64,000 bases of DNA, from contig DDFK01000002.1 in NCBI GenBank assembly GCA_002337145.1, forward strand, positions 1,674,868 through 1,738,867. The letters are read 5' to 3'. Position 1 is the first letter of the stretch. Each line of letters opens with the position of its first letter. This DNA comes from Chitinophagaceae bacterium UBA1930. Lineage in GTDB: Bacteria; Bacteroidota; Bacteroidia; Chitinophagales; Chitinophagaceae. This document shows positions 9,107 to 17,381 of the stretch, piece by piece. Made by a program: the position numbers and the translations under genes. The notes beneath the pieces are model-generated. The model saw only the letters and a list, made by a program, of their open reading frames with translations, was not told the DNA's origin and ran no database searches.

Positions 9107-9964
9107 ATGAGGCAGCTCAAAATTGCAACCCAGATTACCAACAGAGATTCACAGGCAGTAGAAAAGTATCTACAGGAAATTTCCAAAATTTCCATGATCA
9201 CTCCCGAAGAGGAAACCACACTGGCCCAGAAAATCAAAATGGGTAATCAAAGGGCATTGGACAAATTGGTGCAAGCTAACCTACGCTTCGTGGTATCTGT
9301 TGCAAAACAGTACCAGCACCAAGGGCTCTCACTTAGCGATCTCATCAACGAGGGAAATCTCGGCCTCATAAAGGCGGCTCAACGCTTTGATGAAACAAAG
9401 GGTTTTAAATTTATTTCTTACGCGGTATGGTGGATTCGCCAATCCATTTTACAGGCGTTGGCAGAGCAGGGACGTCTGGTCCGTTTGCCTCAAAACAAGA
9501 TTGGTACTTACAACAAGGCCAATAAAGCCTACATGGCATTTGAGCAGGAACATGAACGTGAACCCAGCACTGAGGAATTGAGTGAAATTCTGGAAATGAG
9601 CGAAACTGAAATCAACAACATTTTCCAGAGCAACACTAGACACACTTCGTTGGATGCACCTGTGCATGAGGCAGAAGATGTGGCCATGGGCGATTTATTG
9701 GAAGGCAGTGACGATACAGACGAAGATGTAATGAAGGATTCGTTACGTGAAGAAATACGCCGTGTATTGAAATCATTGAGTCCGAGAGAAGCTGAAATCG
9801 TGAATGCCTATTTTGGCCTGGATGGCGAAAACGGTACCACCATTGAGCAGATCGGTATGAAATACGATCTGACCAAGGAACGTATCCGCCAGATCAAGGA
9901 AAGGGCGATTAAACGTTTACAGAAAGCACGTTACAGCAATGCATTGAAAGCTTATCTAGGATAA
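9107..9964 (+). CDS. rpoD: RNA polymerase primary sigma factor (sigma-70 family)
   Basis: A 285-residue sigma factor, typical of the short Bacteroidota primary sigma that lacks region 1.1. Region 1.2 is in residues 15-45 (AVEKYLQEIS). Region 2 carries DLINEGNLGLIKA and FDETKGFKFISYAVWWIRQSI-type core-binding and -10 recognition residues. Region 3 follows (AEQGRLVRLPQNK), and region 4 has the helix-turn-helix LTKERIRQIKERAIKRL near the end. It directs housekeeping transcription, including the TTTG/TAnnTTTG promoters seen in this window. A clear purine-rich AAGGAG lies 12 bases before the ATG, unusual among the weak ribosome sites here. A strong intrinsic terminator follows. Confidence 0.97.
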   Translation: MRQLKIATQITNRDSQAVEKYLQEISKISMITPEEETTLAQKIKMGNQRALDKLVQANLRFVVSVAKQYQHQGLSLSDLINEGNLGLIKAAQRFDETKGFKFISYAVWWIRQSILQALAEQGRLVRLPQNKIGTYNKANKAYMAFEQEHEREPSTEELSEILEMSETEINNIFQSNTRHTSLDAPVHEAEDVAMGDLLEGSDDTDEDVMKDSLREEIRRVLKSLSPREAEIVNAYFGLDGENGTTIEQIGMKYDLTKERIRQIKERAIKRLQKARYSNALKAYLG

Positions 9965-9986
9965 CTTTAATAGATTTTGTTTTAAG

Positions 9987-10016
9987 ATCCCATCTGAAAA
10001 GATGGGATTTTTGTTT
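9987..10016 (+). terminator. Intrinsic terminator of rpoD
   Basis: Perfect 9-bp stem ATCCCATCT / AGATGGGAT around a GAAA tetraloop, followed by TTTTTGTTTT. Confidence 0.92.
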
Positions 10017-10116
10017 TAGAGCTATTGGCCTTGTTTCAGCAAAAGTATATTTGTTCTTATCCCCAAATATAACTTCCCTGTGCAAAAACCAAACTGATAC
10101 AACCGTAAGGCTGCAA

Positions 10117-10124
10117 TACATTTG
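10117..10124 (+). promoter_or_regulatory. Candidate -7 element (TACATTTG) upstream of trxB
   Basis: A perfect TAnnTTTG match 25 bases before the trxB ATG, placing a start of transcription near 10131. The -33 box is poor. Confidence 0.4.
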
Positions 10125-10148
10125 CCGTCATTAAAGAAAGCATCGATT

Positions 10149-11108
10149 ATGAGCAATGAAGTAACAGAAAAAGTAGAATTGTTAATTATAGGCAGCGGGC
10201 CTGCAGGTTACACAGCAGCCATCTACGCTGCACGTGCAGGTATGAAACCCGTCCTGTACCAAGGTATTCAGCCGGGCGGGCAATTGACCATTACAACAGA
10301 AGTTGAAAACTATCCTGGCTATGCCGATGGCATACAGGGCCCCGAAATGATGATACAGTTTGAAAAACAGGCCGTACGCATGGGTGCCGATATACGTTAT
10401 GGGCTGGCAACAAAAGTTGACTTTAGCCAGCAACCATACAAAGTGCAGATTGATGAGGAAAACTGGATCGAAGCACATGCTGTCATCATATCAACCGGTG
10501 CATCGGCCAAATGGCTGGGACTGGAAAGCGAGCAACGCCTGAACGGTTTTGGCGTAAGTGCCTGTGCCGTATGCGATGGCTTTTTCTTCAAAGGAAAAGA
10601 AGTGGCCATTGTAGGTGCCGGCGATACTGCTGCCGAAGAAGCACTGTACCTGGCAAAACTCTGCACCAATGTACACATGATTGTTCGCAAACATGAAATG
10701 CGTGCAAGTAAAATAATGCAGGACAGGGTTATGAATACACCCAACATCAAGATCTATTGGGACAGTGTAACAGATGAAGTATTGGGCGAAAACAAAACCA
10801 CAGGTGTACGTATCCATAACACAAAAACTGGCGAAAAAACAGAAGTACCGGTAAGCGGCTTCTTTGTTGCCATTGGCCATAAACCCAATAGCGATATTTT
10901 CAAAGATTTTATAGATATGGACGAAACGGGCTATATCACTACTGTTCCCGGAACATCAAAAACAAATTTGGAAGGTGTATTTGCAGCTGGCGATGTACAG
11001 GATAAAATTTATAGGCAGGCCGTAACTGCCGCAGGCAGTGGTTGCATGGCGGCATTGGATGCCGAAAGATTTTTGGCACACAAACATTACACAGCTTCCA
11101 ATAATTAA
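10149..11108 (+). CDS. trxB: Thioredoxin-disulfide reductase
   Basis: A 319-residue flavoprotein that reduces thioredoxin with NADPH. The FAD-binding GSGPAGYTAA sits near residue 14. The redox-active CAVC motif lies near residue 138 within GVSACAVCDGFF. The NADPH-binding GAGDTAAEEA follows, and the C-terminal FAD motif FAAGDVQDKIYRQ is present. Length is normal for the low-molecular-weight bacterial enzyme. The ATG at 10149 is chosen over an upstream TTG because the core begins a few residues later. It stands alone between the rpoD terminator and its own strong terminator. Confidence 0.97.
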   Translation: MSNEVTEKVELLIIGSGPAGYTAAIYAARAGMKPVLYQGIQPGGQLTITTEVENYPGYADGIQGPEMMIQFEKQAVRMGADIRYGLATKVDFSQQPYKVQIDEENWIEAHAVIISTGASAKWLGLESEQRLNGFGVSACAVCDGFFFKGKEVAIVGAGDTAAEEALYLAKLCTNVHMIVRKHEMRASKIMQDRVMNTPNIKIYWDSVTDEVLGENKTTGVRIHNTKTGEKTEVPVSGFFVAIGHKPNSDIFKDFIDMDETGYITTVPGTSKTNLEGVFAAGDVQDKIYRQAVTAAGSGCMAALDAERFLAHKHYTASNN

Positions 11109-11116
11109 CAATGAAA

Positions 11117-11167
11117 AGCGGGGAATGAATAACGATTGGTATTTAATTATTCATTCCCCGCTTTTTG
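11117..11167 (+). terminator. Intrinsic terminator of trxB
   Basis: Perfect 16-bp stem (11117-11132 with 11147-11162) with a 14-base loop, followed by a TTTTTG-TTTTT tract. The next gene, folB, starts about 20 bases later. Confidence 0.92.
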
Positions 11168-11185
11168 TTTTTCACGCCCTTTAGT

Positions 11186-11548
11186 ATGGCCTTGCTAACA
11201 ATTCATTTACACAATCTCCGCTTCCATGCATATCATGGACTGTACGAACAGGAAAAGGTTTCGGGCAACGAGTTCGAAGTGAATATTTCTATCAAGCATT
11301 TTCCTGTTACCGAAAAAATTGTTTCGCTGGAGCAGACCATCAATTACGCATCCGTGTACATGTTCGTTAAACAAAGAATGCAACAGCCAACCGGTTTATT
11401 GGAAACACTGGCACAGGAAATTTGCGAAGCCATTCTGCAACAGTACCATCATGCGGAAGAAGTATCGTTTTCCATCAAAAAACTTTACCCGCCAATCATT
11501 AATTTTGAAGGCAGCGTTGGTATAACTTTTGAAATGAAGAGAAGCTGA
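11186..11548 (+). CDS. folB: Dihydroneopterin aldolase
   Basis: A 120-residue protein of the tunnelling-fold FolB family, which makes 6-hydroxymethyl-dihydropterin in folate synthesis. Signature blocks are FHAYHGLYEQEK near the N-terminus, INYASVYMFV for the pterin site, LLETLAQEICEAIL, and the late EVSFSIKKLYPP with the conserved lysine. Length is as expected. The ATG at 11186 is used; a TTG seven codons upstream lies in the terminator tail of trxB. The stop codon overlaps a short tandem repeat. Confidence 0.93.
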   Translation: MALLTIHLHNLRFHAYHGLYEQEKVSGNEFEVNISIKHFPVTEKIVSLEQTINYASVYMFVKQRMQQPTGLLETLAQEICEAILQQYHHAEEVSFSIKKLYPPIINFEGSVGITFEMKRS

Positions 11549-11573
11549 TAGTTGATAGTTGATAGTTGATAGT
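11546..11573. repeat. Tandem heptamer repeat (TGATAGT x4)
   Basis: Four exact copies of TGATAGT run from the folB stop codon into the intergenic gap before the TPR gene. The first copy supplies the TGA stop, and further TGA/TAG stops occur in each frame. Confidence 0.95.
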
Positions 11574-11605
11574 AATTTAAAAAATTCAGCAATAAAAACA
11601 CAACA

Positions 11606-12373
11606 ATGAAACATATTTTAAAAGCAGTGTTCACTTTGCTAATAGCTAATGGCTTATGGCTAACCGCTTCTTCACAAGAAGTAAATGTGCTATTTAAGGA
11701 AGCAGACAATCTTGAAATAAAACTGCAGGAGCCCGAAGCGTTGGAAAAATACAAACAGATACTGGTGCTGGAACCCAACAATATAAAGGCACTGGTAAAA
11801 TCAACCGAACTTAGTTGCAGCATCGGTGGCAGGCAACCCATTAAGAAAGACAAACAACTGCATTACCAATCGGCCCTAGCTTTTGCACAAAGGGCCTTAG
11901 CTGCCAATGCAAATGATGCAGATGCCAATTATGCAATGGCAGTGGCCAGTGGAAAAATGACCGAAGTGGAAACAGAGAACAAAAAAGTGGTGGAGTTTGT
12001 AAAGGACATTAAGACCTATGCAGACAAGGCCTTGAGCATAAACCCCAACCATGCAAGGGCCAACTATACATTGGGCAAATGGAATATTGAAATGCTGAAC
12101 CTGGGTGGTGCAAAAAAAATTGCCATTAAATTACTCTACGGCGGCATGCCGCAAGGCACTATAGAAAATGCCATCCTGTACATGGAAAAATGCAGGAGCC
12201 TGGAACCATATTTTATGGTAAACTATCTGGACCTTGCCAAAGCATACAAGCAGGACAATAAACCTACCAAAGCAATTGAAGTGTTACAGAAGCTGGTAAA
12301 GCTGCCCATTAGGACCATTGACGACAAAGCTATAAAAGAAGAAGGGCAGAAACTGTTGCAGGAAATGTCGTAA
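11606..12373 (+). CDS. Secreted or periplasmic tetratricopeptide-repeat protein
   Basis: A 255-residue protein with a signal peptide (MKHILKAVFTLLIANG to about residue 23, SSQ/E cut). It then has TPR-like helical pairs: ALEKYKQILVLEPNNIKAL, a second pair around ALAANANDADANYAMA, ADKALSINPNHARANYTLG, and AYKQDNKPTKAIEVLQKL. Some spacing resembles the RMD1-type TPR family. TPR modules bind partner proteins, but no partner is evident. It is likely cotranscribed with the acyl-CoA-binding protein gene 40 bp downstream. Confidence 0.8.
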   Translation: MKHILKAVFTLLIANGLWLTASSQEVNVLFKEADNLEIKLQEPEALEKYKQILVLEPNNIKALVKSTELSCSIGGRQPIKKDKQLHYQSALAFAQRALAANANDADANYAMAVASGKMTEVETENKKVVEFVKDIKTYADKALSINPNHARANYTLGKWNIEMLNLGGAKKIAIKLLYGGMPQGTIENAILYMEKCRSLEPYFMVNYLDLAKAYKQDNKPTKAIEVLQKLVKLPIRTIDDKAIKEEGQKLLQEMS

Positions 12374-12413
12374 CATGATTGCCAACCCATTATTTACACA
12401 CAACAAATATAGT

Positions 12414-12671
12414 ATGGAACTTAACGAACAGTTTGTAGCAGCAGTGGCCAATAGCAAAACCTTGAGCGAAAAGCCCGACAATGAAACCTTGCTAAAACTA
12501 TATTCCTTATACAAGCAGGCAACAGAAGGCGATGCTGATGGCAGTGCCCCGGCAAACCCTTTTGACTTTGTTGCAAAATTCAAACAGGAAGCATGGACAA
12601 AATTAAAAGGCACAACCAAGGAAGATGCCATGCAGCAGTACATTGACTTGGTTGCTCAATTAAAGGGATAA
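12414..12671 (+). CDS. Acyl-CoA-binding protein
   Basis: An 85-residue four-helix protein matching the ACBP family. The signature is YSLYKQATEGD near residues 30-40, preceded by KPDNETLLKL and followed by NPFDFVAKFKQEAWTKLKG and DAMQQYIDLVAQL. It binds medium- and long-chain acyl-CoA esters in the cytoplasm. Length is normal for a stand-alone ACBP. The ATG at 12414 gives the family N-terminus; an ATG 13 codons upstream would add a non-conserved extension. Confidence 0.93.
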   Translation: MELNEQFVAAVANSKTLSEKPDNETLLKLYSLYKQATEGDADGSAPANPFDFVAKFKQEAWTKLKGTTKEDAMQQYIDLVAQLKG

Positions 12672-12679
12672 TCATTGCC

Positions 12680-13234
12680 ATGCTACAGTTAAACCTGAAC
12701 CCATTTCCCGTTATTGAAACGGAACGCTTGTTGCTCCGCCGTATATCCATGCACGATTTGGCTGATTATTTTTCCTTGCGGAACGATGCCGAAGCCATGA
12801 AATACCTGAATAAAGAAGAACCGCAAACTATTGAGCTGATACAGGGAATCATCAATAAAATAGATGCGGGCATAGAAAACAATACCGCCATTAACTGGGG
12901 CATATCACTTAAAACGAACCCTACATTTATTGGCAGCATTGGTTATCATAAAATTGATCTTGACCATCATCGTGCAGAAATTGGTTACATGTTGCAACCC
13001 GCCTATTGGGGCCAGGGCATTACCAACGAAGCCATTCAAGCCGTTATCCATTTCGGGTTCAACAACATGCAGCTGCATAGCATGGAAGCACATATCAATC
13101 CCGAAAATACTGCTTCACGCAACCTGTTGCTGAAACAGGGTTTTGTAAAAGAAGCCTACTTTAAAGAAAACTATCGTTTCAAAGACCAGTTCCTGGATTC
13201 GGAAGTATTAAGCCTGATAAACCCCAACGCATAA
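12680..13234 (+). CDS. GNAT-family N-acetyltransferase (RimJ/RimL-like)
   Basis: A 184-residue acetyltransferase. It opens with ETERLLLRRI, typical of the RimJ/RimL branch, and has the acetyl-CoA-binding block YWGQGITNEAI near residue 111 plus NPENTASRNLLLKQGF toward the C-terminus. It probably acetylates an amino group on a protein N-terminus or small molecule; the substrate is unknown. Its start is 8 bp after the acyl-CoA-binding protein gene, so the two share a transcript. It ends convergent to hpd, with a weak hairpin (ATGGTTC/GAACCAT, 13238-13266) between. Confidence 0.92.
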   Translation: MLQLNLNPFPVIETERLLLRRISMHDLADYFSLRNDAEAMKYLNKEEPQTIELIQGIINKIDAGIENNTAINWGISLKTNPTFIGSIGYHKIDLDHHRAEIGYMLQPAYWGQGITNEAIQAVIHFGFNNMQLHSMEAHINPENTASRNLLLKQGFVKEAYFKENYRFKDQFLDSEVLSLINPNA

Positions 13235-13287
13235 AAAATGGTTCATGACTATTGGCCACGAACCATCAACTATTTTACACATTCCAA

Positions 13288-14418
13288 TTAAAGATTGCCC
13301 CTCAAATCCTGCTCCCTTTCCAATGCCTCAAACAATGCCTTAAAGTTGCCTTTACCAAAACTCTTGGCCCCTTTGCGTTGAATGATTTCGAAAAACAAAG
13401 TGGGTCTGTCTTCCAATGGCTTCGAAAAAATCTGCAACAAATAACCTTCATCATCTTTGTCTATCAATATGCCCAGTTCGCTTAAAGGTGCCAGGTCTTC
13501 ATCAATTTTGCCAACCCTGTCCAATACCGTTTCGTAATAACTGTTCGGAACTTTTAAAAATTCCACGCCACGGTTCTGTAGTTCGGTAACCGTTTCAATT
13601 ATGTTCTTTGTTGCAATGGCCACGTGCTGCACGCCTTCGCCATTGTAAAAATCCAGGTACTCTTCCACTTGTGATTTTTTCTTTCCTTCTGCCGGTTCGT
13701 TAATGGGGAACTTCACGAAACCGTTGCCATTGCTCATTACCTTGCTCATCAAGGCGGAGTATTCGGTAGAGATGTCGTTGTCATCAAAACTCAATATATT
13801 TCTAAAGCCCATCACGTCTTCATAAAATTTCACCCAAGGGTTCATCTGGTTCCAACCCACATTGCCAACGCAATGGTCCACATACTCCAATCCCGTACTG
13901 GTTGGGTTGTACGCACTCTCCCATTTTACAAAGCCCGGCATAAACACGCCCGTATAGTTTTTCCTTTCCACAAACAGATGCACGGTTTCGCCATAAGTAT
14001 GTATGCCGCTTAGCACCACTTCGCCTGCATCGTCTGTTAAACGCGTAGGCTCCATATAGCTTTTGCCACCACGTTTGGTAGTCTCTTCCCAGGCACTGGT
14101 GGCATCTTCCACTTTTAATGCCAATACCTTAACGCCATCGCCATGTTTATAAATATGGTCAGCAATGGCATTGCCTGCTCTCAATGGTGTGGTCAGTACA
14201 AACGTCAATTTGTTCTGGCGTATCACATAGCTGGCCCTGTCTTTAACACCTGTTTCCGGCCCGGCGTAGGCAAGGCTCTGAAAGCCAAAAGCCGTTTTGT
14301 AAAAATGGGCAGCCTGTTTTGCATTGCCCACATAAAACTCCACATAATCCGTTCCCTGCAAGGGCAAAAAATCTGTTGCTATTGCTTGCTGTGCTTTATC
14401 TGTTGTTAAAGTTTCCAT
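13288..14418 (-). CDS. hpd: 4-hydroxyphenylpyruvate dioxygenase
   Basis: A 376-residue enzyme of tyrosine catabolism that converts 4-hydroxyphenylpyruvate to homogentisate. Two vicinal-oxygen-chelate halves are visible. The iron ligands can be picked out as His in YVDHCVGNV, His in GVQHVAIAT and Glu in TLFFEIIQR. The C-terminal KGNFKALFEALEREQ is also characteristic. Length is standard. No other tyrosine-degradation gene (hmgA, fahA) is in the window. The upstream side is a repeat-rich gap. Confidence 0.97.
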   Translation of the reverse strand: METLTTDKAQQAIATDFLPLQGTDYVEFYVGNAKQAAHFYKTAFGFQSLAYAGPETGVKDRASYVIRQNKLTFVLTTPLRAGNAIADHIYKHGDGVKVLALKVEDATSAWEETTKRGGKSYMEPTRLTDDAGEVVLSGIHTYGETVHLFVERKNYTGVFMPGFVKWESAYNPTSTGLEYVDHCVGNVGWNQMNPWVKFYEDVMGFRNILSFDDNDISTEYSALMSKVMSNGNGFVKFPINEPAEGKKKSQVEEYLDFYNGEGVQHVAIATKNIIETVTELQNRGVEFLKVPNSYYETVLDRVGKIDEDLAPLSELGILIDKDDEGYLLQIFSKPLEDRPTLFFEIIQRKGAKSFGKGNFKALFEALEREQDLRGNL

Positions 14419-14796
14419 CGTAAAAAGTTTACTGTTGAAGGTTGGATGTTTAAAGTTGATGGAAACAAATGTTTACCAACATTACTTTTCAAACAACTAA
14501 AATTTGATTGATGTTTATTATAACGTATCCCGCCTGTGCGGGCCGGGCTATCCGCTTCAAGTCCACGCCACTATGTGGCTGCGGGCTTTCCGCTACTATC
14601 CCTTACGCAGCCGTTTCATAACGGTGTGCAGGGTCAGTTAAACTGTACTGTCCATGGCAAGAGATTCCATGAGCAACGAATAATTGGTGCGTTTATCGTT
14701 GAATATTTTATGGGGATAGTCTGGCAGCATTGTACAACAAAAATAGGGTAAACTTTAGAGTAAATTCCAAGTTTTAAATTCCAAGTTCCAACGCCA
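14419..14796. repeat. Repeat-rich intergenic island upstream of hpd, left part
   Basis: No gene is supported. A small hairpin CCCGC-CTGT-GCGGG lies at 14529-14542. A direct repeat CGGGCTATCCGCT (14544-14556) / CGGGCTTTCCGCT (14582-14594) follows. Two copies of AAATTCCAAGTT occur at 14762-14773 and 14776-14787. A frame reading through 14536-14751 arises from these repeats and looks spurious. Confidence 0.7.
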
Positions 14797-15137
14797 CCCT
14801 GTCGACGGTTTACAACCTCGACAGCGGTTCAAAAGAAACGATATGAATATTAAATATTGCCTAACAGCATAATTCTATTCCCTTAGTTACAGTAACACAA
14901 AGAACGCTACGATACCCTGTCGACGGCTTACAACCTCGACAGCGGTTCAAAAGAAACGATATGAATATTAAATATTGCCCAACAGCGTATTCTATTCCTT
15001 AGTTACAGCAACACAAAGAACGCTACGATACCCTGTCGACGGTTTATAACCTCGACAGCGGTTTAAAAGAAACGATATGAATATTAAATATTGCCCAACA
15101 GCATATTCTATTCCTTAGTTGCAACAACACAAAGAAC
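14797..15137. repeat. Tandem array of three ~117-bp hairpin-containing repeats
   Basis: Three head-to-tail copies begin at 14797, 14915 and 15031 (118 and 116 bp apart; the third ends near 15137). Each opens with CCCTGTCGACGG and contains a hairpin: CTGTCGA, bulged C, GGTT, 3-base loop, AACC, TCGACAG (14799-14824, 14917-14942, 15033-15058). A conserved AT-rich stretch and CACAAAGAAC close each unit. Copy 3 has TAT for TAC in the loop; copy 2 has one stem mismatch. Confidence 0.95.
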
Positions 15138-15197
15138 AGTATGTTGTGTACTTTCTGTATGCCCTGTGACCTAGTGCTACCAGTAAACAAGCAGGCA

Positions 15198-16361
15198 TTA
15201 CACATGCTCAAACACATATTTTAACACCGCAGCTTCTTCATCGGTCAGCAGCTGGCCTTTCATTTTTTTCCAATTGGCAATGTCTTTCAAGGCCTTTTCA
15301 AATTCATATCTCGACAGGTTCTTGGTTCCCCAAGTAAAATCATGTATCAGTTTCGGCAACAGCCCATCGCCAAAAACATTGCAGCAAACCCCTATTACCG
15401 AACCCGTGTTAATGGATGAGTTGATGGCTGTTCGCGAATAGTCGCCCATTACCACACCACACTTCAAACCAACTGCTTCGTAGCTTTCGGTATGGGGGCT
15501 CCAAAGTTTCACTTCGCCGCCCGTATTCTTTACATTGCTGTTGCTGGTGCCCGCACCAAAATTGCACCACTCGCCTATTACGCTGTCGCCCAGGTAGCCA
15601 TCGTGTGCCTTGTTGCTAAAGCCCATCAGTATGCTGTTCTTTATTTCGCCGCCTGCAACACAATTGTTGCCAATGCTTGTGGCCCCGTAAATTTTTGCAC
15701 CCATTTTCACCACGGCATTGTCGCCCAATGCAAATGGGCCACGTATCATGCTGCCTTCCATTACCACTGCATTTTTGCCAATATAAATGGGGCCCGTAGC
15801 TGCATTTAAAATACAGTGTTCCACGCTTGCACCGGCTTCAATAAAAATATTTTCGGGCTGTATAGTTCTGTTGGTGGCTGCAATAGGTTCACTTGTTCTG
15901 CCTTTGGTAACCAATGCAAAATGTTCACGAATACGCTGGTCTGCTTCCAGAAAAATCTGTTGCAGATTTTCCAGTCTTTGTACAAATGGTACAGCTACAA
16001 TATTTTTAAACAGGCTTAGCGAACTATGCACATCAAACTCATTGGCGGCTATGTTTAACCTGCCTGCAACCAGCCCTTCATCATCGGCCAATGCTTCGTT
16101 GCTGCCCAACGAAAAGATGCGGTCAAATAAATCATCGTCTGCAAGCAGGCTTGCATCAATCCAGGTATGGTCGCCATTGGGTATGCTTCCGTACAGCGGT
16201 TGCAAATAATTTTCGGTATGTACAAAAACAGGTTGGCCCGTTTTCAACTGCCACCAATCCTTCACTTTTACAATACCGGTACGCAAATCAGCCACCGCTT
16301 TGGTAAGTGTAAGTGGATACAGTTTTTTGCGGTACTGGTTATCGAACAGAACAATTGCCAT
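15198..16361 (-). CDS. GlmU-family protein (sugar-nucleotidyltransferase-like plus left-handed beta-helix)
   Basis: A 387-residue protein. The first half starts MAIVLFDNQYRKKLYPLTLT, a variant of the nucleotidyltransferase N-terminus that lacks the usual GxGxRM loop. The second half (about residues 185-330) is a left-handed beta-helix of hexapeptide repeats (IYIGKNAVVMEGS, ALGDNAVVKMGAK, TSIGNNCVAGGE). This matches the Bacteroidota family annotated as GlmU family or putative sugar nucleotidyltransferase. It may act in UDP-sugar or cell-wall precursor metabolism, but catalytic competence of the N-domain is uncertain. It lies 28 bp downstream of the isoprenoid-synthase-like gene on the same strand, suggesting cotranscription. 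Confidence 0.88.
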   Translation of the reverse strand: MAIVLFDNQYRKKLYPLTLTKAVADLRTGIVKVKDWWQLKTGQPVFVHTENYLQPLYGSIPNGDHTWIDASLLADDDLFDRIFSLGSNEALADDEGLVAGRLNIAANEFDVHSSLSLFKNIVAVPFVQRLENLQQIFLEADQRIREHFALVTKGRTSEPIAATNRTIQPENIFIEAGASVEHCILNAATGPIYIGKNAVVMEGSMIRGPFALGDNAVVKMGAKIYGATSIGNNCVAGGEIKNSILMGFSNKAHDGYLGDSVIGEWCNFGAGTSNSNVKNTGGEVKLWSPHTESYEAVGLKCGVVMGDYSRTAINSSINTGSVIGVCCNVFGDGLLPKLIHDFTWGTKNLSRYEFEKALKDIANWKKMKGQLLTDEEAAVLKYVFEHV

Positions 16362-16388
16362 AATGCATTAAATGTAAGAAACAAAAAC

Positions 16389-17381
16389 TTATCTCAGCTC
16401 TGCCAACTCGCAGGCATATTTCAACAGCTTGAACTTGTTGCTCCAAAAGGCAAGGTCGGTTACCAGTTCGCTACGCAGTGGTTTGCTCCAGTCCATTGGC
16501 TTGGGATATTTATTTTCCGTATGCTGCAGATGCTCCAGCGACACCAGTGCAAATGCATGTATGCAAGCCATGCGTCTGATGGTCCTTGTTTTTTTGCTTG
16601 GAGCTACCTTACAAGCCAGCACATTCTGGTGAAGCCTGCTGCATTCCTTTATAAAAATTTCCTTTGCAGTTGCAATGGAGCTTGCTTTGCGTACAATGGT
16701 GTACACGCCATCTTCCCTATCCTTGAATGCATCGAACAGGTCGTTTACAATTTGCCCCACAAAGCCCGACTGGTAAATAAACTGTTTGTCTTCCGGCTGC
16801 CAATCCTCGTCCATGATGCTGGCCCATAGCAAGGAACTGTTGCCACATTTTTCTTCTGAAATATGCAGTATTTCCTGCAACGAAATATCATGGTGCAATT
16901 GCCTTGCAGAAACAACCTGCCATTCAATGGCAAGCTTCAGGGCATCTTTGTACTGCTGTGTAGGTTTCCAGTAATGCAGCAGTTCATCGTCCAGGGCAAA
17001 AATCAGTTGCACTTTGGGGGTCTGCTGTGCCAATGGCAACGTCCTGTCCAGTATCTGAAAATACTGTTCCTTTTCCCAGTCTTCCTCATCAATCAAATCA
17101 TCGTACAGTGTTGCCATGGCCGATATGATGGCAAGGCGTTGCGACTCCTGCAGGGTAAGCCTGCGGCCTTTGATGCACAGGTAGTTTTCGCAGTTGACGA
17201 TATGGTTGAAGAGTGGGTAATAGAAATCGACTTTCTTTTTTTCCTTTTTGGATAAGGGATAGTTGAGTGCTGCACAGTGCCTATCTACAATGGGTTTGAG
17301 GAAGGATTTCATGAAACGGAGCTGCTTGTAGGCACTGAGTCCATAATCGGCTGCGTAGTATGAAAGTTGCAAATAGTTCAC
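16389..17381 (-). CDS. Class 1 isoprenoid-synthase-fold protein, substrate unknown
   Basis: A 330-residue, almost all-helical protein. It has two Asp-rich motifs at the spacing expected for class I isoprenoid synthases: DDLIDEED at residues 94-101 (DDxxD/E type) and NDLFDAFKDRED at 213-224 (resembling the NSE/DTE or second DDxxD motif). It lacks the strong FARM/SARM context of farnesyl or octaprenyl diphosphate synthases, so the reaction (prenyl transfer, cyclisation or other) is open. The start is GTG at 17381; the alternative ATG at 17312 would remove the conserved-looking ADYGLSAYKQLRFM segment. Probably cotranscribed with the GlmU-like gene. Confidence 0.7.
   Translation of the reverse strand: MNYLQLSYYAADYGLSAYKQLRFMKSFLKPIVDRHCAALNYPLSKKEKKKVDFYYPLFNHIVNCENYLCIKGRRLTLQESQRLAIISAMATLYDDLIDEEDWEKEQYFQILDRTLPLAQQTPKVQLIFALDDELLHYWKPTQQYKDALKLAIEWQVVSARQLHHDISLQEILHISEEKCGNSSLLWASIMDEDWQPEDKQFIYQSGFVGQIVNDLFDAFKDREDGVYTIVRKASSIATAKEIFIKECSRLHQNVLACKVAPSKKTRTIRRMACIHAFALVSLEHLQHTENKYPKPMDWSKPLRSELVTDLAFWSNKFKLLKYACELAELR

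Noticed and set aside
14536..14751. Possible 71-residue protein
   Set aside because: The frame is built from the CGGGCT-type direct repeat and neighbouring palindromes, with no family match and no conserved start context.
14797..15137. Possible CRISPR array
   Set aside because: The three units are contiguous and nearly identical over their full ~117 bp, with no unique spacers, and no cas gene is present.
16167..16829. 220-residue open frame opposite the GlmU-like and isoprenoid-synthase-like genes
   Set aside because: It spans two well-supported genes and their junction on the opposite strand, with no domain signature.
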